64,000 nucleotides of DNA from UBA5448 sp045536965 (GTDB lineage: Bacteria; Bacillota; Clostridia; Oscillospirales; SIG627), in contig JAZSON010000029.1 in assembly GCA_045536965.1 (NCBI GenBank), forward strand, positions 113,809 to 177,808, in the 5' to 3' direction. The position numbers and the translations under genes are program-made. Of this stretch, positions 8,689 through 17,161 are shown piece after piece. Positions within the stretch are counted from its first letter, which is position 1; the number at the start of each line of letters is the position of its first letter. Below the pieces are notes generated by a model. The model ran no database searches and was not told the origin of the DNA. It saw only the letters and a program-made list of their open reading frames with translations.

Positions 8689-9752
8689 TGCATATCCTTT
8701 CTTTCGATGAACATAGCATCACCGAAGGAGAAAAAGCGGAAACGATTGTCCACTGCATAACGATAGGCCGCCATGGTTTCATCATATCCCATAAAGGCGG
8801 AAACCAACATGATAAGGGTGCTTTCGGGCAGATGGAAGTTGGTGATTAACCCATCGGGGATTTTAAAGCGGTAGCCCGGATAGATGAAGATGGAAGTGTT
8901 TCCGTCGCCGCTCAAGAGCGTGCCGTTTTCATCCGAGGCTCCTTCCAGAGTGCGCAGTGAGGTTGTACCGACCGCGATGACACGCCTACCCTCAGCTTTT
9001 GCAAGGTTAACCTGATCGGCGGTTTCTTTCGGAACCGAGAAAAATTCGTTGTGCATCAGATGTTTTGTGATATCCTCTTCTTTTACGGGACGGAATGTGC
9101 CCAAACCGACATGCAATGTAACGGGCGCGATGATGACGCCCATGTTACGGATGGCATCCAACAAGGCGGGGGTGAAATGGAGACCGGCGGTTGGTGCTGC
9201 GGCTGAACCGTCATGACGGGCATAGACGGTTTGATAACGAGAGGTATCCTCGCACTTTTTTGTGATATAAGGGGGGAGAGGGGTGTTTCCGAGTTTATCG
9301 AGCAACGAAAAGAACGGCTCGCTGTGATCGTAGTCAAAACGAACGAGGCGATTTCCGCCGTCGGTGATTTCCAAAACTGTGCCGCTCAATGCATCACCGA
9401 TCCTAAAGGTCTGGCCACACTTTGCTCGCTTGCCCGGTTTTGTCAAAACCTCCCATACATCCTGGGCTTGTTGACGGAGAAGAAGAATTTCCAGAGGCTT
9501 TTCGTTTCCGTCACCATCGTGGGTAACGGCGAAAAGTCGCGCGGGGATGACCCGCGTTTCATTCAAGACCAAAACATCTCCTGCTTTTAACAGAGAGGGA
9601 AGGGCAGAGAATAAACCTTCGCTCAGCGGCAGTTTTTTTTTGCATATAAGCAGACGCGAATGATCCCGAGGCTCTGCGGGCGTTTGGGCAATCAGTTCGG
9701 GGGGGAGGTCATAAAAATATGAAGAGCGTTTTGTGCATAACTCGTTATTCAT
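8685..9752 (-). CDS. queA: S-adenosylmethionine:tRNA ribosyltransferase-isomerase
   Basis: Transfers and isomerises the ribose of SAM onto preQ1-tRNA to give epoxyqueuosine. 355 aa, normal size. Family stretches include YDLPPELIAQTPAEPRDHSR near the N-terminus, GLHFTPALLD, VTLHVGLGTFRPV, VGTTSLRTLE and IYPGYRFKIPDGLITNFHLP. AAAGGA precedes the ATG. It heads the run queA-miaA-HlyD-like. No clear strong promoter was found on this strand in the 210 bases upstream. Confidence 0.97.
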   Translation of the reverse strand: MNNELCTKRSSYFYDLPPELIAQTPAEPRDHSRLLICKKKLPLSEGLFSALPSLLKAGDVLVLNETRVIPARLFAVTHDGDGNEKPLEILLLRQQAQDVWEVLTKPGKRAKCGQTFRIGDALSGTVLEITDGGNRLVRFDYDHSEPFFSLLDKLGNTPLPPYITKKCEDTSRYQTVYARHDGSAAAPTAGLHFTPALLDAIRNMGVIIAPVTLHVGLGTFRPVKEEDITKHLMHNEFFSVPKETADQVNLAKAEGRRVIAVGTTSLRTLEGASDENGTLLSGDGNTSIFIYPGYRFKIPDGLITNFHLPESTLIMLVSAFMGYDETMAAYRYAVDNRFRFFSFGDAMFIERKDMQ

Positions 9753-9782
9753 GGGATTTTTTCCTTTTCGGGATAAAATGGC

Positions 9783-9811
9783 TTGACGGAGCGATAAAAA
9801 GGTGATACAAT
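9783..9811 (+). promoter_or_regulatory. Sigma-A type promoter for dapA-dapB
   Basis: TTGACG (9783-9788), 17-base spacer, TACAAT (9806-9811). The predicted start near 9818 leaves a leader of about 145 bases before dapA. No lysine riboswitch core or terminator was recognised in it. Confidence 0.8.
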
Positions 9812-9964
9812 ACCTATACTTGATATTCTAACGCAAATAGTTTGTTTTTGCAAGGTTTTCAACGATAATTTATAAAAATCTCGGTGCTTCGGTCGAAAAA
9901 TGGGCGTTTGATCTTACTTTGCATATACTGGAGCAGACAGATAATACAGAAAGGGAAGCTTACA

Positions 9965-10846
9965 ATGAAAAAAAAGACGATTTTTGAAGGTGCGGCTACC
10001 GCTTTGATTACCCCGTTCAGAGATGGGCACATAGATTATAAGGCGTTCGACAAGATTATAGAGGATCAGATTGCCGCAGGTATCGATGCATTGGTTGTTT
10101 GCGGTACCACGGGTGAATCTTCCACTTTGACCGACTTGGAGCACAGAGAATTGATTTCCGACTGCGTTACCCGTGTAGCGGGTCGCGTGCCCGTAATTGC
10201 GGGTACGGGAAGCAATGAAACGTCTTATGCGGTTGAACTCTCTCGCTTTGCAGCATCCGAGGGTGTTGACGGCGTTTTGATCGTTACCCCTTATTACAAC
10301 AAATCCACCCCCAAGGGCTTGGTGCGCCATTACAATGCGATTGCCGATGCTAGCACCGCTCCCGTGATCGTTTATAATGTTCCCTCTCGTACCGGTGTGA
10401 ACATCAAGCCGGAAACCTATGTGAAATTGGCTGAACACGAAAACATCGTTGCGATCAAAGAGGCAAACGGCGATGCTGCGGCCGCCGCTACAACTTTGGC
10501 GCTGTGCGGCGATTCTATCGATATGTATTCAGGTAACGATGATGAGATCGTTTCTTTGATGGCTGTCGGTGCCAAGGGTGTTATCTCGGTGCTTTCCAAT
10601 GTAGTTCCCGCCGAGACCCACGAAATGTGCCGTGCGCTTCTTGATGGTGATCTTGTCCGTGCTCGTACACTCCAACTTCGCTACATGGATTTGATCCATG
10701 CTCTCTTTTGCGAGGTCAATCCCATCCCCGTTAAAACTGCTATGGCGGCTATGGGGTATTGCACTGAAGAAATGCGTCTGCCCCTTTGCGAGATGGAAGA
10801 GGCTACTCGTGTCCGTCTTATGAAGGCGTTGCAAATCTGTATTTAA
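9965..10846 (+). CDS. dapA: 4-hydroxy-tetrahydrodipicolinate synthase
   Basis: Condenses pyruvate with aspartate semialdehyde, the first committed step of lysine/meso-DAP synthesis. 293 aa. Visible are GTTGESSTL (substrate loop), YNVPSRTG with the catalytic Tyr, and IVAIKEANG with the Schiff-base Lys. The frame is open upstream to 9884, but ATG 9965 is chosen because AAAGGGAAG lies just before it and the protein then begins at the family's usual position. dapB starts 14 bases downstream. Confidence 0.97.
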   Translation: MKKKTIFEGAATALITPFRDGHIDYKAFDKIIEDQIAAGIDALVVCGTTGESSTLTDLEHRELISDCVTRVAGRVPVIAGTGSNETSYAVELSRFAASEGVDGVLIVTPYYNKSTPKGLVRHYNAIADASTAPVIVYNVPSRTGVNIKPETYVKLAEHENIVAIKEANGDAAAAATTLALCGDSIDMYSGNDDEIVSLMAVGAKGVISVLSNVVPAETHEMCRALLDGDLVRARTLQLRYMDLIHALFCEVNPIPVKTAMAAMGYCTEEMRLPLCEMEEATRVRLMKALQICI

Positions 10847-10860
10847 GCGGGGACTGCGAT

Positions 10861-11628
10861 ATGGTGAATATTTTACTGTCAGGTTGCTTGGGGAAAATGG
10901 GGCGAATGATTGCTTCGCTCGTGAATGAAACAGAGGGTGTCCGTGTCGTTGCGGGTGTCGATATAAACACTGCCGATGATTTGGGATTCCCTGTGTATAC
11001 CGATATTTTTGCGGTCAAGGAAAAAGCAGATGTTTTGATCGACTTTTCCCATCATAGCGCTGTCTTTTCTGTCCTGCGCATGGCTAAGATGAATCGTATG
11101 CCCGTTGTGATATGCACCACGGGTCACACACCCGACGAAAAAGAACTGATCACAGCCGCTTCTTCCGAGGTGCCCGTCTTCTTCTCGGCCAATATGTCGC
11201 TTGGTATCAATCTTTTGATGCTTTTGTGTAAGCAGGCGGCTTCTGTTTTGGAGAATGATTTTGATATTGAACTGATTGAAAAGCATCACAATCAGAAACT
11301 GGATGCTCCCAGCGGAACCGCATATCTTCTTGCCGATGCCATCAACGATGCTCTCGAGCAGCCCTGTGAATATGTATACGACCGTCACGATCGCCGTGAA
11401 AAACGCGGTAAAAAAGAGATCGGTTTGCATGCTGTTCGCGGTGGAAATATCGTCGGTGAGCACGAAGTGATTTTTGCAGGACAGGACGAAGTGGTTACCC
11501 TTTCTCACAGCGCTACTTCCCGTCGGGTTTTTGCTGAGGGTGCTGTAAAAGCGGCGGTGTTTGTTAAGGATCAGAACCCCGGTCTTTATTCCATGCAGGA
11601 TCTGTTAAAATTGCGTCTCGGTTTATAA
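10861..11628 (+). CDS. dapB: 4-hydroxy-tetrahydrodipicolinate reductase
   Basis: NAD(P)H-dependent second step of DAP synthesis. 255 aa. The nucleotide-binding motif is GCLGKMGRMI near the N-terminus; the catalytic block is ELIEKHHNQKLDAPSGTA, with the family's His, Lys and substrate-binding DAPSGTA. ATG 10861 follows GGGGA; an earlier in-frame start lies inside dapA. Co-transcribed with dapA and followed by a strong hairpin. Confidence 0.97.
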   Translation: MVNILLSGCLGKMGRMIASLVNETEGVRVVAGVDINTADDLGFPVYTDIFAVKEKADVLIDFSHHSAVFSVLRMAKMNRMPVVICTTGHTPDEKELITAASSEVPVFFSANMSLGINLLMLLCKQAASVLENDFDIELIEKHHNQKLDAPSGTAYLLADAINDALEQPCEYVYDRHDRREKRGKKEIGLHAVRGGNIVGEHEVIFAGQDEVVTLSHSATSRRVFAEGAVKAAVFVKDQNPGLYSMQDLLKLRLGL

Positions 11629-11642
11629 ACTGTATATACGAC

Positions 11643-11671
11643 AAAAAGCGTCACAATGCGTGACGCTTTTT
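11643..11671. terminator. Bidirectional intrinsic terminator between dapB and uppP
   Basis: Stem AAAAAGCGTCAC / GTGACGCTTTTT with a short loop and T/A runs on both sides, between two convergent genes. Confidence 0.88.
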
Positions 11672-11695
11672 GTATGCCGTTTGTATGTAATTTGT

Positions 11696-12511
11696 CTATT
11701 TGAGGAGATAATAAACAAGGAGAATGGCTGCAAGAATGATGCGGTAAATACCGAAAGAACGAAAATCATGTTTTTTTACAAATCCGAGCAGGAAACGAAT
11801 GGCAAGGAGTGAAACCGCAAAAGAGATAACCGAGCCTGTGAGGAGGAGCCAAAGTTCGGTGGAGGTGAAATTAAGGCCGAAATCAAGAAGCTTAATAGCG
11901 GAAGCACCGAACATGACGGGGATGGCGAGAAAGAAGGAGAATTCAGCCGCGAGTTCTCTGGAACAACCGATTAAAATAGCCGCCAAAATGGTAGAACCTG
12001 AACGGGATGTGCCGGGGATAATGGAAAGACATTGGATGATACCTATGATAAAGGCGGTTTTGTATGATAGCTCGGAAAAAGAGCGGATGGCAGGAGTTTT
12101 CGTTTTGTTTTGGTTTTCTATGAGTATAAATAAAACGCCGTATATAAAGAGGGTGCAGATGACGGTGGGGAAGTTGAAGAAGTGTTCATCCATCCAATCG
12201 TCAAACAAAACGCCGATGATTCCGGCGGGAAGGCAGGCGATGAATACGCGAAACCAAATATGCCAGGTTTCTTTTTTTTGCACCGAACTTTTGGAGGGGG
12301 CGAATGGATTTAGCTTGTTAAAATATAGGAAAATAACGGCAAAAATAGCGCCGAGTTGGATGACTACATCAAACATTTCATAAAAGGCGGACGACGTATC
12401 CGTGCCGAAAAATTCGTGTGCGATAATCAAATGGCCGGTTGAACTGATCGGTAAAAATTCGGTGATGCCTTCAATGATACCGAGGACGATAACTTTGATG
12501 AATTCGATCAT
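11696..12511 (-). CDS. uppP: Undecaprenyl-diphosphatase (BacA/UppP)
   Basis: Integral membrane phosphatase that recycles undecaprenyl pyrophosphate to the monophosphate carrier for peptidoglycan and polysaccharide synthesis. 271 aa with about eight membrane segments. Both signature motifs are present: GITEFLPISSTGHLI (residues about 15-29) and the phosphatase motif PGTSRSGSTI. It has its own promoter and is the only gene on this transcript. The neighbouring capsule-type block on the other strand also needs this lipid carrier. Confidence 0.97.
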   Translation of the reverse strand: MIEFIKVIVLGIIEGITEFLPISSTGHLIIAHEFFGTDTSSAFYEMFDVVIQLGAIFAVIFLYFNKLNPFAPSKSSVQKKETWHIWFRVFIACLPAGIIGVLFDDWMDEHFFNFPTVICTLFIYGVLFILIENQNKTKTPAIRSFSELSYKTAFIIGIIQCLSIIPGTSRSGSTILAAILIGCSRELAAEFSFFLAIPVMFGASAIKLLDFGLNFTSTELWLLLTGSVISFAVSLLAIRFLLGFVKKHDFRSFGIYRIILAAILLVYYLLK

Positions 12512-12547
12512 AAGGACTTCCTTTCAAAAAATGGTTTGAATGCATAT

Positions 12548-12576
12548 ATTGTAACATAATGTCTTGTCTTTTGCAA
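12548..12576 (-). promoter_or_regulatory. Promoter for uppP
   Basis: Reading the minus strand: TTGCAA (12576-12571), 17 bases, TACAAT (12553-12548), about 37 bases before the uppP start codon. Confidence 0.75.
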
Positions 12577-12681
12577 GATATGTTGTGGGGGATGGTATAT
12601 AAAATATGCACAAAAATCAAAAAGAATGTTGTGCAAATCGTAAATTGTTTGAAAAAAGTGGCGGAATGATAAAATTAGACC

Positions 12682-12710
12682 TTGATTTATTTTATATTTT
12701 GCGTTATAAT
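12682..12710 (+). promoter_or_regulatory. Promoter of the cell-surface gene block
   Basis: TTGATT (12682-12687), 17 bases, TATAAT (12705-12710). It lies 70 bases before the sugar kinase gene. Confidence 0.75.
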
Positions 12711-12779
12711 ATAAATATAAAAAGGAATTGCGTTTATATTGCCTTTTCGTAATGCATTACAGCGAAGGGGGGTATCCCA

Positions 12780-13892
12780 ATGAACCGTAATAGCGGTTTT
12801 ATCAGCGTCGGTTTGTTGTCTAAATTTGGAATTAACGACCGTGTTGCTAAGGAAACAGTCTTGGAAAATGGCCATATCAACGGAACTTATCGGATTGACC
12901 TTTTAGGGAAGAACGGTCCGTACAGTGTTATTTTGCAGTCGGTCAATACGTTTGTTTTCAGCGAACCGACTTTGATTATGCAAAATATCGAAAAAGTGAC
13001 AAGCCACATCCGCGATCGAATGATTGCGGCGGGCATCAATCCCGAACGGCGTGTCATGGAGTTTTTTAAGACACAAAGCGGAGATAATTATTATATTGAT
13101 GAGCATGGTTCGTTTTGGCGTTCCTATGTCTTTATTGATGGCGCTCGTACCTATGATTTTGCCGACACTCTCGATCTTCTTTACCGCACCGGTTGTGCTT
13201 TTGGCAGTTTTCAGCGTTGGCTTTCGGATTTCCCGATGCGAGAACTGTATGAGACGATTCCCAATTTCCATAATACGCCGCTTCGTCTTCGTCAACTGGA
13301 AGAGGCGATAGCGTCGGATCCGTTGGGACGTGTAAAGGAAGTCACCGAAGAAATAGCTTTCTTCCGCGATCGCAAGGGTGTCGCCGCCAAGTTGGTCAAT
13401 ATGCTCGAAAACGGAGAAATTCCTCTCCGTGTAACCCACAACGATACAAAATGCAACAATGTTTTGATCGATTTGGAAACACACGAGGATTTGTGTGTCA
13501 TAGACTTGGATACCGTAATGCCCGGTCTTGCCGCATTTGATTTTGGTGATGCCGTTCGTTTTGCTGCAAGTTCTGTAGCCGAAGATGAAACCGACCTTTC
13601 GAAAGTATATCTTGATTTGAATCGTTTTGAAGCATTTGCGCGCGGTTTTATCGGTGAGTCGTCAGGCTTTTTCACCTCTGCCGAGCTTGCATCTATGCCT
13701 TGGGGTGCACTGGTTATTACCATTGAATTGGCTTCCCGCTTTTTGGCTGATTATATTATGGGCGATAAATACTTTAGAATTCACCGTTCGGGACAAAATC
13801 TTGATAGGGCGCGTAATCAAATTCACCTTGCCAAAAGTATGGAGTCGAAGTTTGATCTCATGTGTTCCTTAGTGGAAAGGTATGTAAAGTAG
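12780..13892 (+). CDS. NahK-like sugar 1-kinase (aminoglycoside phosphotransferase fold)
   Basis: Probable cytoplasmic kinase that phosphorylates a hexosamine or related sugar at C1. 370 aa. The catalytic loop RVTHNDTKCNNVLID (near residue 220) and the metal-binding VIDLDTVMPG match the N-acetylhexosamine 1-kinase branch. The N-terminal lobe has NGHINGTYRI in place of a classical glycine-rich loop. AGGGGGG precedes the ATG. The neighbouring chain-length regulator and tyrosine kinase, and the nagA/nagB genes at 52-54 kb, fit amino-sugar activation for surface glycans or salvage; the true substrate is unknown. Confidence 0.8.
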   Translation: MNRNSGFISVGLLSKFGINDRVAKETVLENGHINGTYRIDLLGKNGPYSVILQSVNTFVFSEPTLIMQNIEKVTSHIRDRMIAAGINPERRVMEFFKTQSGDNYYIDEHGSFWRSYVFIDGARTYDFADTLDLLYRTGCAFGSFQRWLSDFPMRELYETIPNFHNTPLRLRQLEEAIASDPLGRVKEVTEEIAFFRDRKGVAAKLVNMLENGEIPLRVTHNDTKCNNVLIDLETHEDLCVIDLDTVMPGLAAFDFGDAVRFAASSVAEDETDLSKVYLDLNRFEAFARGFIGESSGFFTSAELASMPWGALVITIELASRFLADYIMGDKYFRIHRSGQNLDRARNQIHLAKSMESKFDLMCSLVERYVK

Positions 13893-13982
13893 CCCGATAT
13901 GCGGAAATTTAATATCCAGAAGTTGAACATTCGAAAGATTAAAATTCAAAATAGACTTGCATTTAGGAGAGTATGTTTTCAT

Positions 13983-14705
13983 ATGGAAATTACGTTAAAG
14001 GATTGCGGACTTGCAATTTTAAGACATGTACTGCCCATTCTTTTGGTGAGTGTGTTTGTGTTTGTTGTTGTTTTTGCTTATTTTTCCGCAAACGTGGAGA
14101 CCTCTTATTCTTATGAGGTGACTTTTTCAAACACAACGGTTGATGTGCTTCCCCCCGAAACGGTTACTGGCACATCCTATGCAATTCACACCTATTTGGT
14201 AACGGTTATTCCCACACAGATTGATTTGCTTGATACCGAAACTTTCTTTGCTTTGGTGGCGCAGGATTCTGCCGTTAAGGCGTTGGGTGAGAATAAATAC
14301 ACTAAACAGACATTGCAGAAAATGGTCACTTTCTCGCAACCCGATGAAGAGGTTGCCAACTTCCATGCGAAGATTGCCGCTTCTTCCAATGCAGATTCAA
14401 AGGTCCTTTCCGAAGCCATCGCAAAGTATGTCCCGCAATATTTGAAGCAATGCGGACACGGAAACGGCAACAAAGCAATCGGTGAACCTGCAGGCCCGAA
14501 AAAATCGGTTACCAATCCTTTTACGCAGGGAATCAAGGGTTTTATTATCATTGCTGTATTGATGTGTGCTGTCTTTGTTGTTCGCGAGGCTTTGGACACT
14601 CGAATTAAAAACGAAAAGGTTATTACAACCAACCTCAAAATCCCCGTATTGGGATCGGTCCCCTCCTTTTCGGTTGACAAAAAACTGAAAGGAAGTGACA
14701 AATAA
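13983..14705 (+). CDS. Wzz/CapA-type chain-length regulator (tyrosine kinase modulator)
   Basis: 240 aa membrane protein with the polysaccharide co-polymerase layout: cytoplasmic N-terminus, membrane segment (LPILLVSVFVFVVVFAYF), an external domain of about 140 residues, a second membrane segment (GFIIIAVLMCAVFVV) and a short cytoplasmic tail with LKIPVLGSVP, the stretch that contacts the kinase. ATG 13983 is preferred because TTAGGAGAG lies upstream; the frame is open back to 13899, directly after the kinase gene, and a longer form is possible. Its stop overlaps the next start (TAATG). Confidence 0.85.
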   Translation: MEITLKDCGLAILRHVLPILLVSVFVFVVVFAYFSANVETSYSYEVTFSNTTVDVLPPETVTGTSYAIHTYLVTVIPTQIDLLDTETFFALVAQDSAVKALGENKYTKQTLQKMVTFSQPDEEVANFHAKIAASSNADSKVLSEAIAKYVPQYLKQCGHGNGNKAIGEPAGPKKSVTNPFTQGIKGFIIIAVLMCAVFVVREALDTRIKNEKVITTNLKIPVLGSVPSFSVDKKLKGSDK

Positions 14706-15448
14706 TGCGTAACAATAAGTTGGAGACGTTTTCTCCCGTTGAATCTAATGTCTTTGAAAAAGAAAATGCTTTTTATGCACGCGAGGCGTACCGTTCCATC
14801 CGAACCAATTTAACCTTTTCGGTATTGAAGGATGGTTGCAAACGGATCCTTTTTTCCAGTCCTGCTCCCAGTGAAGGTAAAACGACCACGACTGTCAATC
14901 TTTCCATCTCTATGGCGCAGACTGAAAACCGCGTGTTACTTATTGATACCGATTTGCGTAAGCCCCGTGTTCATTCAGTTTTTGGTTTTGAGGCATCGCC
15001 CGGTGTTTCCAATGTTTTGGGGCGCATGTCTTCCTTGGCCGATGCAATCCGCCACACAAAGTACAAAAATCTTGATGTTCTTTGTGCGGGAGACAGAGTG
15101 GCCAACCCCGCTGAAATGGTTACAAGTGAAGCCATGATGCAAATGCTTGATCAGCTTTCCAAAGTGTATGATTATATTTTCATCGATACACCGCCGCTCA
15201 ATGTTGTTTCGGATGCGCTTCCTCTTGCAAAGCAGTCTGATGGTGTTGTGTTGGTTGTCCGTCAAATGGTTTCGACCTACAATGAGCTTGAAAAGGCCGT
15301 TAATTCTCTTGCTTTTGTAGAAGCCAATCTCATCGGTGTTGTATTGAATGACACAATTACCGACGATGATGGTAATCGTTATAGCCGCTATGGTAAATAC
15401 GGCAAACATGGAAGGTACAGTAAATACAGTTCCTATCGCAATTCTTGA
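14705..15448 (+). CDS. cpsD: CpsD/CapB-family tyrosine-protein kinase
   Basis: Bacterial tyrosine kinase that, with the membrane modulator before it, controls polysaccharide polymerisation and export. 247 aa. Walker A is SSPAPSEGKTTTTVNLS (near residue 50), Walker A' is VLLIDTDLRKP, and Walker B is YIFIDTPPL. The C-terminus carries a tyrosine cluster, six Tyr between residues 226 and 244 separated by Arg/Lys/Gly/Ser, the usual autophosphorylation tail. No glycosyltransferases or polymerase genes are in this window, so the controlled polymer is made elsewhere. Confidence 0.95.
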   Translation: MRNNKLETFSPVESNVFEKENAFYAREAYRSIRTNLTFSVLKDGCKRILFSSPAPSEGKTTTTVNLSISMAQTENRVLLIDTDLRKPRVHSVFGFEASPGVSNVLGRMSSLADAIRHTKYKNLDVLCAGDRVANPAEMVTSEAMMQMLDQLSKVYDYIFIDTPPLNVVSDALPLAKQSDGVVLVVRQMVSTYNELEKAVNSLAFVEANLIGVVLNDTITDDDGNRYSRYGKYGKHGRYSKYSSYRNS

Positions 15449-15513
15449 CAAAGTATTTCACGCGATTTCGCGTAAAATAAATTAAATAAGAAAATTTTAT
15501 TAGGAGGTTCCCC

Positions 15514-16089
15514 ATGAAAAAAGTTCTTTCTCTCGCACTTTGCGCAATCATGTTGATTGCATTGTCCGTCATGACTGTTGTTGCAGCCGGCGACCTGAAC
15601 GAATACGAACAGGCCATCATGGACGAATTGAAGGAAAAAGTTTCCATTGGTGACATTGAAATGATCATTCCTTCTGCTTACTTCAACTATGTTGAAAACT
15701 ACTTTAGACAAGACGGTGTTTCCTTGACCGAAGATCAGGCCAATACTATTTTGGCTGAAATCGCTGCCAGTAAAGCTGCCATCGTTGCAGGTGGCGAACT
15801 TGCTTACAACGATATGTCTTCCAGCACCACCTCTGCTGTTCTCGAAAACATCAAAGATGCTGCTGCCGCTATCGGTCTGAACGCTGAATTCAATGCCAAC
15901 ACCCAAGTGGTCACCCTTAAAGATGCTAACGGCGCTCCCGTTATGGAATCCATGGATGTCACCGAAGTTCGTGCTACCGGTTCTTCCGTCAGCGTGACCA
16001 CCATTGTTGTTGCTGCTCTTTCTGTTGTTGCTGCTCTCGGCCTCTGCGTCGTGATTGCCAAAAAAGCGAAAGTTGCTGCCGCAGCCTAA
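15514..16089 (+). CDS. Secreted protein with sortase-type C-terminal anchor
   Basis: 191 aa, no family recognised. A signal peptide (MKKVLSLALCAIMLIALSV, cleavage near VVAAG) is followed by about 125 residues of helical, Ala- and acid-rich sequence. The tail has the order of a sorting signal: VRATG (residues 152-156), a hydrophobic stretch (TTIVVAALSVVAALGLCVVI), then KKAK. Canonical LPXTG is absent. AGGAGG precedes the ATG, codon use suggests high expression, and the gene ends in its own strong terminator. A sortase gene starts 87 bases later, so this protein may be its dedicated substrate (inference). Confidence 0.8.
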   Translation: MKKVLSLALCAIMLIALSVMTVVAAGDLNEYEQAIMDELKEKVSIGDIEMIIPSAYFNYVENYFRQDGVSLTEDQANTILAEIAASKAAIVAGGELAYNDMSSSTTSAVLENIKDAAAAIGLNAEFNANTQVVTLKDANGAPVMESMDVTEVRATGSSVSVTTIVVAALSVVAALGLCVVIAKKAKVAAAA

Positions 16090-16120
16090 TCGTTTTGTTT
16101 AATTATTCCATTGAGTTTAG

Positions 16121-16156
16121 TATGCGGGTATGATCATTCATGCCCGCATATTTTTT
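16121..16156 (+). terminator. Intrinsic terminator after the secreted protein gene
   Basis: TATGCGGG (16121-16128) pairs with CCCGCATA (16143-16150), followed by TTTTTT. It separates the secreted protein from the sortase gene, so the sortase depends on read-through or a weak promoter. Confidence 0.85.
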
Positions 16157-16176
16157 CAAAGAAATAGTGGTGTAAT

Positions 16177-17118
16177 ATGAATAAAATCATCAATTTTCTT
16201 AAAAATTTAATACCCATTGTTTTGCCTTGTGCTTCGGTCATGTTGTTGGTCACCCTTTTTATGCTGGTTATTTGGCCGCAACTTGGCCCTATTTTGTCTG
16301 CAGGATCGTTGTTTATCGCTTCGGAAGATAAAGCAGGCGAGAATACCGACTCGGAACACAAGCAGGGGTTTAATGAAAATACAAATTTTGATGATATGCC
16401 GTATATTATTCCTGAGGAAGATTTACAACAACCCGATGTTTTGCCCGATGGGGGCAATGAAAACACAGAAGATGAAACGGTGAATAACACCGAAAGCACC
16501 GATGGGAATGATCCTGTAAAAGATCCAAAACCTGATAAAGACACATCAAGTGGTTCATCGAGCAGTTCATCGAGCAGTTCAAGTGATAAAAATAAGGGAT
16601 ACAAACAAGAGCTTGGTTTGGTAGAATATCCTGCTACGTATATTTTGTCGGAATATGTTTCCTATCCGTCTTATAATGAGCATTATGCCATGATCGATAT
16701 TTATGGTCGTAAGGTCAAGGTCTTTTTTTCGGATGGGAATTCTGCCCTTAATAAAGGCGCAGGCCAGTCTATGGGGAGTATGCCGCCGGGATTTGGTCGT
16801 CCCATTTTATTGGGAGGGCATAACAACAGTTATTTTAAGAATTTGAAAAAATACGTCGTGGGTGATATAATCACCATTACAACCAATTACGGCGTTTATT
16901 ATTATAGAGTATATGAAACAAAGATTGCATCGCGAGATGATCGCGCCGCACAGCATTTGGATAATCAGAAAGAGGAATTGATTTTATATACTTGTTATCC
17001 TTTTACAACACTTCGTTTGACAAAACGTCGCTATTTTGTGTATGCGGAAAAAATTGCGGGGCCTACCGTGGTAGATTCGCTTGATCAGATTCCCTCGTCG
17101 AATTCTACTGAATCGTAG
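16177..17118 (+). CDS. Sortase (class D-like) with long acidic, Ser-rich linker
   Basis: Membrane transpeptidase that cleaves sorting signals and links proteins to the envelope. 313 aa. One N-terminal membrane segment (residues 13-33), an acidic Asn/Asp/Glu linker, a poly-Ser tract (residues 124-136), then the sortase barrel from about 148. The catalytic residues are visible: His215 in LLGGHNNSYF, Cys273 in LILYTCYPF and Arg in LTKRRYFVYAEK. The ribosome site is weak (GTGGTG). No pilin or LPXTG gene is near except the VRATG protein upstream. Class assignment is tentative. Confidence 0.93.
   Translation: MNKIINFLKNLIPIVLPCASVMLLVTLFMLVIWPQLGPILSAGSLFIASEDKAGENTDSEHKQGFNENTNFDDMPYIIPEEDLQQPDVLPDGGNENTEDETVNNTESTDGNDPVKDPKPDKDTSSGSSSSSSSSSSDKNKGYKQELGLVEYPATYILSEYVSYPSYNEHYAMIDIYGRKVKVFFSDGNSALNKGAGQSMGSMPPGFGRPILLGGHNNSYFKNLKKYVVGDIITITTNYGVYYYRVYETKIASRDDRAAQHLDNQKEELILYTCYPFTTLRLTKRRYFVYAEKIAGPTVVDSLDQIPSSNSTES
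16549..16584 (+). repeat. In-frame 12-base repeat coding for poly-Ser in the sortase linker
   Basis: Three imperfect units of AGCAGTTCATCG. A change in copy number would stay in frame and alter linker length only. Confidence 0.75.
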
Positions 17119-17161
17119 ACAGAAGACCATTGTTTGACTTAGAAAGTCGGAGGCTGTTTCA

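Noticed and set aside
9818..9964. Lysine riboswitch in the dapA leader
   Set aside because: Leader length would allow one, but no conserved core or terminator hairpin was found.
15460..15480. Terminator or promoter in the cpsD to secreted-protein gap
   Set aside because: ACGCG/CGCGT hairpin is short with no T-run, and TTGACA at 15445 has no -10 at proper spacing.
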